Shown: positions 57,140-64,000 of the stretch, one piece after another
Numbering within the stretch: the stretch's first letter is position 1
Layout of the letters: every line of letters starts with the position of its first letter
Source: Lomentospora prolificans
Taxonomy: Eukaryota > Ascomycota > Sordariomycetes > Microascales > Microascaceae
Length of the DNA: 64,000 nucleotides
Assembly (NCBI GenBank): GCA_029532625.1
Contig: JARFXM010000004.1
Span: 4,154,001 to 4,218,000, forward strand
Reading direction: 5' to 3'
Notes under the pieces: generated by a model
Told to the model about the DNA's origin: nothing
Databases searched by the model: none
What the model saw: the letters and a program-made list of their open reading frames with translations, nothing else
Made by a program: the position numbers and the translations under genes

Positions 57140-59879
57140 ATGCCTAGGGAAAGACGGACAAGTGCGCCCCCGACCCCAGCACCGCCAACAGTCCAAGACA
57201 CGGGGCCGACTAAATATAATGGAGGCACAGATGCCCAGTCTTCGCGGAGGTCGCAAGGAGGTGATATAAAAGTGAGCTCCACGCTGGACGAAAACCGGAG
57301 GCGACTGCGAGCGCTCATGTCTCGGCTTAAATGGGCAACCAAGGAGAGCGACGCACTCGGAGACGCCTTTGCGGAGTTCGAGGGAGTCGTGGGCGATTGC
57401 CGTGTGCTGTGCGATGCCATTGTAGACTTCGAGGTGAAGAAGAGGGGCGGAAGTAGGAACTCGAGCGGAACCGTTGTCATGATCGCGGAGGACGGCCAAG
57501 GGGTCCGCGAAACCCGGTTGACTGACTGGGTGGCTAAGATTCTGGAGAGATCACCGGGGCTAATGGAGGTGAGGGATTGGAAGGAAACGCTCTCGCGGCT
57601 GATGGGCAGGTACCGCGAGTGTATTGAAGAGGGCGAGATGGAAACCTCTGTTTCCGAATCGGACGAGAGCTTTGCGTCGACCACACCGACTCCCTCGAGC
57701 AATGTGAGTGTTTCATTCTGCTTGAATTCGAGCCGAGAAACAGAGGAGAGCTAACAAACGAAACCAGTCCTCGTTACAGGCTCGTCTTCAATCCGAACAT
57801 GCCGCTATCCAAGAAGCTTGGTCTCATGTCAATAAGCTCATTACCTTCCGAGATCCGGAATCAGCAGAGAAAGTAGAAGTCGAAGAGCTCTCTCGACAGT
57901 CTACCGGGAAGAGATCAGAAGGAAAGGCCGAGGAAACGGCCGAGGAAACACCCAAGCCTCTAGCTGGTTTCGCAGATGCGGTTGCCGACGAAGCGACGCT
58001 GCGGAAACTTGAGCGCCTTGACAGACAAGCCAAGCGGTCTGAGGCTAAGGTGGAGAAGCCTATAACTGAACAGTTTGACATATCCACGCGCGGAGACACA
58101 ATCCTTGAATTTCCAGTCACACCAGACGATGCAACGCCCACCACCGGATCGAGGTCGTTTCGTAGGGCGAGCTTTAGAGTGTCATCACATATTCTGTCTG
58201 AAGTATCTCCAGTATTCGCCCAACTATTCAGTAATGCACCGCTAGGCGGGCGAAAGCGAGATGATGACTTTCAGGGGCCGTATCCCCGAGCAAAGGGGCA
58301 CGTCACTAAAGACGGAGTCCAGGTCAAGATCTACCGTATGCCTCCCTTGAGCGCCCGAGAGGTTAGTCCCCTCGAGATCCTCCTGCACGCGGCGCATATG
58401 CACAACGACCAGGTACCTCGGACCATTGACTTTGAGAGATTTGTCACCATCGCCGAACTCTGCTTTCGCCTACAATGCACATCACCTCTAGAGGTATTCG
58501 TCGAGATGCGATGGTTGCCGGATTGGGTGCACATGGGAGGAGAAGCGATGCCGGACGGTCTTTTGCTCATCAGTTACGTCTTTGGCAGCCGGGGTATATT
58601 TACTCGGATGACCAAGTCTGCCATTTTGAACGTGGTCAGCGAAGTAGAGCTGGAGAGCAAGCGCTGGCCGAAAGAGCTCAAGGAGAAGATTTGGGCGGTG
58701 CGAAACGCCAAGATGGAGCAGCTGTACGCCTGCTGCATTTCCACTATCCAGGAATATCTTAGGCCGCCTGCGCAGCCACTCGTAAGCGAGACGATTGCCA
58801 GTGGTCCTTCGCATCGTGCGTCCATATTTGACGAGCCACCTTCGTCTATGGCTTCATCCCCTGGATCATGGCTAGTCTCAGGCCAGGGCAGCTTGGCGGT
58901 GCCACAACTGCGACCGTTCTCCTCGAGTGCCCCGCGCTGTCCCAAGGGTAGTCGTGAGTGCGACGCAGCAAATCTTGGCTACTTAATGATTATGATGTCT
59001 GAGATGCAACTTCTTCCCATCATCATGAATCCGGCTGCCTTGGCACACCTAGACGAGCCAGCGTCCCAAGGAGGCTTGGCGCTACCGCGCAGGAGCTTGG
59101 CGCAGGTTGTGAGGATGTTGCAGACTATTCCGAGCCATCCCAATCCCGTTCACAAAGGAGTATGCGATCCCATCCCGGCATTCCGGGCCTCGGTTATCGA
59201 CATATTCAACAGCTTGTCAGGGCTGACACTCTTCGACGTGACCGGTAAGCATGGCTACGTCCTTTCGAGGGGACATGCTAGAGAACCGCGAAAGCGCTTC
59301 GCGCACCAAACTGTCGCCGTGCAAACGACCATGAAGCCCTCGGTTGAACAGAATTCCCGCCAAGTTCCAGAGGGTGTGGTGGTGGGGATAATACGCCAAC
59401 TGAGCGCCATGCGTGACATTAGCGCGTTCGCGATGACGAACAAGAGCTTCTACGAGACCTACAAGAAGTACGAGGCTGCGCTTCGTGACCCTTCGGGCAG
59501 GGCTTTCATGGCCGCCGACCAAGGAGAGGACGAAACGAACGGCTACTCCACTCTCGGTCCATCCCTACCGCTGGAGGAGATACTTACCGAAGAAGAGGCG
59601 CGGAGAATCATATGGCCGGAGTCTCCGCCGCGGAGTCCTGCGCCCGAGGTCCAGCCCTCCGATCTCAAGGGTAAAAGCCCAGTGGTGAGCGTCGCATCAC
59701 TAGATGGAGGGCCATTACCCGAGGGTTCAAGGGAGAAGTTTAGGGCAGAAGATGCCTTCTTTACGGAGGAAAAGATGCTCTGTGTCATGGACACAAAGCA
59801 ACTAACGGTTGAGCACGACAACTTCGTCGGAATGTACAAGGGGCAGAAAGTTGAGGAAGGCTCTCAGGTCTGGGTCTAG
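57140..59879 (+). CDS. BTB-like domain protein of unknown function
   Basis: Exons 57140-57703 and 57768-59879 (GTGAGT donor, GCTAAC branch point, CCAG acceptor, phase 0) give 891 residues. A basic/proline-rich start (MPRERRTSAPPTPAPP) is followed by a helical region (RRLRALMSRLKWATKES ... FEGVVGDCRVLCDAI) and a charged linker. A BTB/POZ-like segment typical of fungal proteins comes next: DTILEFPVT, then SFRVSSHILSEVSPVFAQLFS and LEILLHAAHMHN. The C-terminal half has a second region (VVVGIIRQLSAMRDISAFAMTNKSF) that recalls an F-box-like helix pair, then an acidic PPRSPAPEV stretch. Fungal BTB proteins of this kind often bind cullin ligases, but that is inference. The start is uncertain because the open frame extends to 56870 without an ATG. 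Confidence 0.8.
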
Positions 59880-60976
59880 CGCCACTTTTATTATTGAGTT
59901 TGTTCTTCAATGTTTGGAGTTTATGCGTCAGGTTAGGTAGGGTCCAGAATCTGTTCCTTTGATTTGGGGCGGGGTGGTCGCGCTTCCACCAAGGGTTGAT
60001 GACAAAAGATGGGCATTACCATCTTGAATTGTATTATATTAAACGTTTTGACATGCGTATATGACAAGAGAAGAGATATCCGGTATGTTTGCAGGCAATA
60101 CAAACGTTCAGGGAAACGGCGATGACAGGTCGTGGATCTAGATAACCACCTGGACGGCCCAAAACTTTCAACCTCAGGCCGCCAGCGTCATCGATAGAAT
60201 CGCGCCTACCTTCGTACTTTAGTCTAAATCCCGGCTGGTGCCATTGTTGGCAGGCGTAGGGCGTACAGGTACGCGGGTGGTTCCCTAACAAGATACCTCC
60301 AGGCTTGCTCCGCCAGAGCATCCACATGAAGGCACCTGACTTACTCAGATAACAAGATGGGAAGGTATTAGCTAGAGTTACATCTAGGAAGTACTCTGGC
60401 CTCTTTTTTAGAGTTCTTGTCCGATCAGGCAGGAACCCCGCCACCCAGACTAAAGAAATTTCCAGCTTACGGCCTGACCGAAAAGTATCGGAAGGCACGA
60501 ACGAAAGGCAGGAAGGCACCAGTGCAGAAACTTTGGCAGCAAGAGCCACGGAAAGCTTGTAGAACGATGGGGTAATTCAAGAGGTTCCCACAGTTAGGCG
60601 AGTCATTGAAATCTCTTCTTCGCCTCAGCCTGCCCCAGGGATTCGCTTCCCGCCGTACAATGTGTTGTCGTATTTGCCGCTCTACTACCTTCGTACCTCC
60701 AACCTCGTTGCAGGTTGCACGACTGGCGCAACGTAAAAAAACCTGCCCCACTGACTCATTGTGACACACCCGGATTTGGTTGAATAGCACAGCCCCGCGT
60801 TCCTTTGGGCGCTTCCAAGTTCCCATCGTTCGGTCGCAGCGGCCTGGTCTGCCCATATAATCCCGTGCCACAAAAACATAACAAAACCCCGCGCCCAGTT
60901 TTAAACTCCTCCAGTACATCGCAGCAACACTCCAAAAACCACTTCCAGCTTTTTATCAAGCCTTCACTTTTATTTC

Positions 60977-61015
<39 letters not shown>

Positions 61016-61040
61016 GCAAGTCCTTCTTACTCAAATCAAT
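59880..61040. other. Intergenic region and upstream region of the eIF1A gene
   Basis: No gene is supported. The minus-strand frames of 122-171 codons (60034-61124) have no domain, and one merely reads through the CA repeat. The right end should hold the eIF1A promoter and leader. Confidence 0.5.
60978..61012 (+). repeat. CA microsatellite in the presumed eIF1A leader
   Basis: About 17 CA units end 28 bp before the eIF1A start codon, so they are probably transcribed as 5' untranslated sequence. Confidence 0.9.
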
Positions 61041-61779
61041 ATGCCTAAGAATAAGGGAAAGGTGCGTTTCTGCAAATCGTCTTGTTCTTGATTTCGTCCC
61101 CTGCCACGCCCTGGTGCCCCTCAATCACTCCATTACCCCTCCCCCGCCTTCCTTTCCAGGAATCCCCTGCGCGCCGCAGTGGTAGGAAGACGGGATGCAG
61201 ACGTTTGACATTCATCAAAAAGCAAAGAGATGTGTTCGACTAACATGGCCGCTTCAAATAGGGTGGCAAGAACAGGCGTAGGGGAAAGAACGAGGCCGAC
61301 AACGAGAAGCGTGAGCTCGTCTTCAAGGAGGATGGCCAGGAGTACGCTCAGGTCGTCAAGATGTTGGGTAACGGCCGTCTAGAGGCCCAGTGCATGGATG
61401 GCGTTCGAAGACTCGGAAACATCCGCGGAAGTACGTTTCTCACAACCCAGTGGTTTCCCGTCGTGTTCAATACATTCTAACAATTTAATCTTCAGAGCTC
61501 CGAAAGAAGGTCTGGATCAACCAGGGCGACATCATTCTCCTGTCCCTCCGTGACTACCAAGACAACAAGGGTGATGTTATTCTCAAGTACACCGCCGATG
61601 AGGCCCGTACTCTCAAGGCCTACGGAGAGCTTCCTGAGAACGCCAAGATCAACGAGACCGACACTTATGGTGCCGAGGGCGATGGCGACTGCAACTTCGA
61701 GTTCGACGACGACCGCGACTCTGACTCTGACTCCGATGACAACGTCGGCGCTAAGGATATCGAGATCGACGATATCTAA
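61041..61779 (+). CDS. Translation initiation factor eIF1A
   Basis: Cytosolic factor that binds the 40S subunit and supports scanning and start-codon choice. Exons 61041-61061, 61262-61430 and 61496-61779 give 157 residues, slightly longer than the usual ~145. The basic N-terminal tail MPKNKGKGGKNRRRGKNE is split by the first intron. The OB-fold core follows, with KMLGNGRLEAQCMDGVRRLG, NIRGKLRKKVWINQGDIILL and SLRDYQDNKGDVILKY. The C-terminal tail is acidic (DDDRDSDSDSDDN) and ends DIEIDDI, the family pattern. Intron 1 is 200 bp, unusually long here, and contains a second plausible acceptor (TTTCCAG at about 61154-61160), so alternative splicing or an unannotated small exon is possible. The CTAAC branch point is at 61240-61244, 17 bp before the chosen acceptor. 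Confidence 0.94.
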
Positions 61780-62878
61780 GCGCCTCAAGTTGCGGCGTGG
61801 GTTATGTCTGTGGTCCTCCGGGGAGAGAAACAAAGGTGGACGCCAACCATCGCAAGCCGGTCCTTGATTCCGACCGATACTGTTTCGCCACTCCCACTTC
61901 ACATGAGGCTTCCACTTAAGCCTTCATGTCTACCGCCTGCGTATTTCGTCTCTCGACTCCGCCTAAAAGTGGCAAACGTGCCGATCCAGCTCCTGCACAG
62001 CAGGAGGAAACCTGACTCAAGCGCTCGGAGGCCGATTTTACTCTCCCTGATGACCTGACCCAAGGCTCGGCCACTCCCGGTGACCAACTGTCTTCTCTCT
62101 CAAAACCCTCAAGCCTCGGCTCCAGGATTTCCCCGACAGTTTCTTTGTGGCCCGAGTCCCCTCCTCTTCTTCCATTCTCATAGTCCCGTGGTGGGAGAGA
62201 CGTCATGGGATTCCTTACGAATTATTGTTTTTTGTCACTCCGATAGTTTTTATAGTAACATTCCAAATGTTTTCCTGGTATTCCTTAGCTTGGTCTTTTG
62301 TCTACTTGTGATTCGCTACCGCTTCTCTCGTGTACGCCGAAGAAGAAAAAGCATAGACCTGATGCATCAGAGCGCGGTGTCAAAATTCCTATAGACCTGA
62401 CTACTCTTTAGAACCCAAGAGAGAAAACCACCCCATCCGCCTAATGTGCACTTTTGAAAGCCAAAGTGAACTTGTAAACCTTTTTATATATTTACAGTAA
62501 AATCAATGTTATACGCATCCTATCACCCTACCATCGCCGAGACCCGTCTTGGGTTCCGCAGGTTCTCATTCGGAGGCACCAGCGCTCACGCTAACCCTTC
62601 ACAGCGTCTTTGGAACAGATGATGATGACCCGCTGAACTCGTTAATGCACCGGACACCAGACCATCTCCTAGGCTATCTCTCTCCCGTCGCGGGGAGCTC
62701 TTCTCCCTTGCAGTCCTGTTCGTCCTGAATCTTCCTCGCCTGTGATCCAACAGACTTGTTCACGTTGAGCTTCATGGCTTGTTAAAGGGCGGATCTCGAA
62801 CCTCGTCGTCATTCATGCAATGCATCTGTGGATCTACCGCGAACGCTGATATTGTTCTTCACGCACGGGCCGAGGAAA
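61780..62878. other. Convergent intergenic region between eIF1A and Las17
   Basis: Shared 3' space of two genes facing each other. Only chance frames were seen. TTTTTATATATTTA at about 62480-62494 may belong to a 3' end signal. Confidence 0.5.
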
Positions 62879-64000
62879 TCACCAATCATCATCGTCATCC
62901 TCATCATCTGTAGAAACCAGTTAGCATACAAGGCAGAAAAGACGAAAATTGGAAGGTGCAATAACATACCACTCTTACTGACTTTCTCCTTCCTCTTCTG
63001 TAGAGCAGCGGCCAGGGCGTCAGCCATGCTACCATTCGCTCCAGAGGGCGCCACGCCAGCAGGAGGAAGACCGCTACCATGGGGCCCGGTATCCCCACCG
63101 CCGCTGCCCACAGCAGCGCCGCTTCTGTCGCGGATCTGGGACCTATCGACCTTCTTGAGTCCACTTACTCCTCCAGCCTTGTGGATGCTGTCGAGGAGAC
63201 CGGCCCGGGAAGGATCCGAGGGCAAGCTGGGCACGCCAGAGGAGTAGCCCGAGTCCCGGTTGGGCATGGGCGGGGGCGGAGGTGCAGGAGGCCCACCTGC
63301 AGTTGGGAGCGGGGGAGGTGGGGGGAGGAGCGGGGATTCCGGCTGGTGGTGGAGGAGGGGGAGCGGGCGGAGCGCTGGACGAGGGAAGCGGGGGTGGTGC
63401 TGGAGGGGCGCTCGCAGAAGGCAGAGGAGGCGCCGCGGGTGGCGGGGGAACGGGACGAGGGCTTGGAGGTGGAGGTGCGTGTGCAGGTGCGCTCGAGGTC
63501 GGCGGCAATTTGGGGGGTAGCGGAGGCGGAGCAGCGGATATCGGCGGCGGGAGGGAGTGCACAGGCTCCCGAGAGGGCGGCGGCGGCGGAGGCACGGGCC
63601 CACGGCTGGGCGGAGGAGGCACAGGTCTACCACCAGGCAACGGAGGAGCGGAGCTAGGTGGGTTAAGCGCGGTCTTGGGCGGCCGTGGAGGCGGCGGAGG
63701 AGCAGGTCCAGAAGCTGCCGGTACCGGCCTAGAAGAGTTCGAATTGACAAACTTTCCGGCATCGGGCAATGGAGGCGGGGCGTTGAATCTGGGACGGGGA
63801 GGAGCCGGTGGCTCGCTGGGAGGGGAAGGAGGCCGTGCCGCGGATTCTGTCCGAACGCCCGAACGTCTTGCCGGAGGTGGCGCAGGGGGGAGACCCCGGC
63901 GAGGGGTCGGGTTGGAAGCGGGGAGCTCGGCTCGGGGTGTCGAGGTGTCAGACGGAGCTGGAGGTGGTGGCGGTGGCCTCGGGTGGCCGTTGACAGCGCT
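62879..64000 (-). CDS. Las17/WASP actin nucleation-promoting factor, C-terminal part
   Basis: Activator of Arp2/3-driven actin assembly at endocytic sites. Only the C-terminal part is in the window; the gene continues past 64000, where the WH1 domain should lie. The last exon is complement 62879-62907. It is joined across a 62-bp intron (GTATGT donor, CTACAG acceptor) to an exon from 62970 off the edge. Visible in order are a very long polyproline region, MPNRDSGYSSG, the WH2 domain (RAGLLDSIHKAGGVSGLKKVDRSQIRDRSG-type), the central helix MADALAAALQKRKEKVSKS, and the acidic tail DDEDDDDW, the WASP hallmark. The polyproline part reads in one frame from 64000 to about 63320 and the rest in another. 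One extra C in a C6 run (complement 63320-63325) explains the switch. It could be a sequencing error, a real frameshift, or a weak-donor intron. Confidence 0.85.

Noticed and set aside
63260..63520. Gly-rich plus-strand frame of 86 codons
   Set aside because: Antisense of the Las17 polyproline region.
1..64000. CRISPR arrays, insertion sequences, operons, riboswitches
   Set aside because: The window is eukaryotic; no regularly spaced repeats or bacterial signals were seen.

Overview
This is a piece of nuclear genome from a filamentous ascomycete (Pezizomycotina, most likely Sordariomycetes). The signs are short introns of about 50-140 bp with GTANGT-like donors, CTAAC/CTGAC branch points and CAG/TAG acceptors, C-rich codon third positions, pyrimidine-rich leaders, and an AT-rich tract with the look of repeat-induced point mutation (RIP). 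I joined the exons by hand from splice signals and from continuity with known protein families. Twelve protein-coding genes can be supported, plus the 3' part of a thirteenth that runs off the right edge.

Layout. 1-5213: single-copy flank, then a 4.68 kb AT-rich, stop-riddled tract bounded by perfect 41-bp terminal inverted repeats and a 6-bp flanking duplication, read as a RIP-inactivated transposon. 6417-8240: cytochrome P450, four exons. 8999-9322 (-) and 9913-11550 (+): a divergent pair, the complex I 9.5 kDa subunit and the WBP1/OST48 subunit of oligosaccharyltransferase. 13885-14683: splicing factor ISY1, with an ATG-only first coding exon. 15728-18358: secreted GH3 beta-xylosidase, six exons. 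21605-24182: proline-rich disordered protein. 26010-27233: SLC35F-type transporter. 28230-29826: type II membrane protein joining a B-lectin-like domain to a putative glycosyltransferase. 36994-38596: conserved-looking protein of unknown function. 40351-41274 (-): peroxiredoxin-like protein. 50814-55019: non-canonical poly(A)/uridylyl transferase with a long disordered tail. 57140-59879: BTB-like protein. 61041-61779: eIF1A. 62879 to beyond 64000 (-): Las17/WASP C-terminal half, with an apparent one-base frameshift in a C6 run.

The genes do not form an operon-like unit or an evident metabolic cluster. Most are housekeeping genes (respiration, N-glycosylation, splicing, translation, actin assembly) with single accessory genes between them (P450, xylosidase, lectin-glycosyltransferase). 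Two long stretches, 29.8-37.0 kb and 41.3-50.8 kb, show no gene I can support. No tRNA, rRNA or CRISPR was found. The features most worth a second look are the inverted-repeat-bounded RIP tract, the lectin-glycosyltransferase fusion beside a G23 run and a gene desert, the ATG-only exon of ISY1, and the Las17 frameshift.
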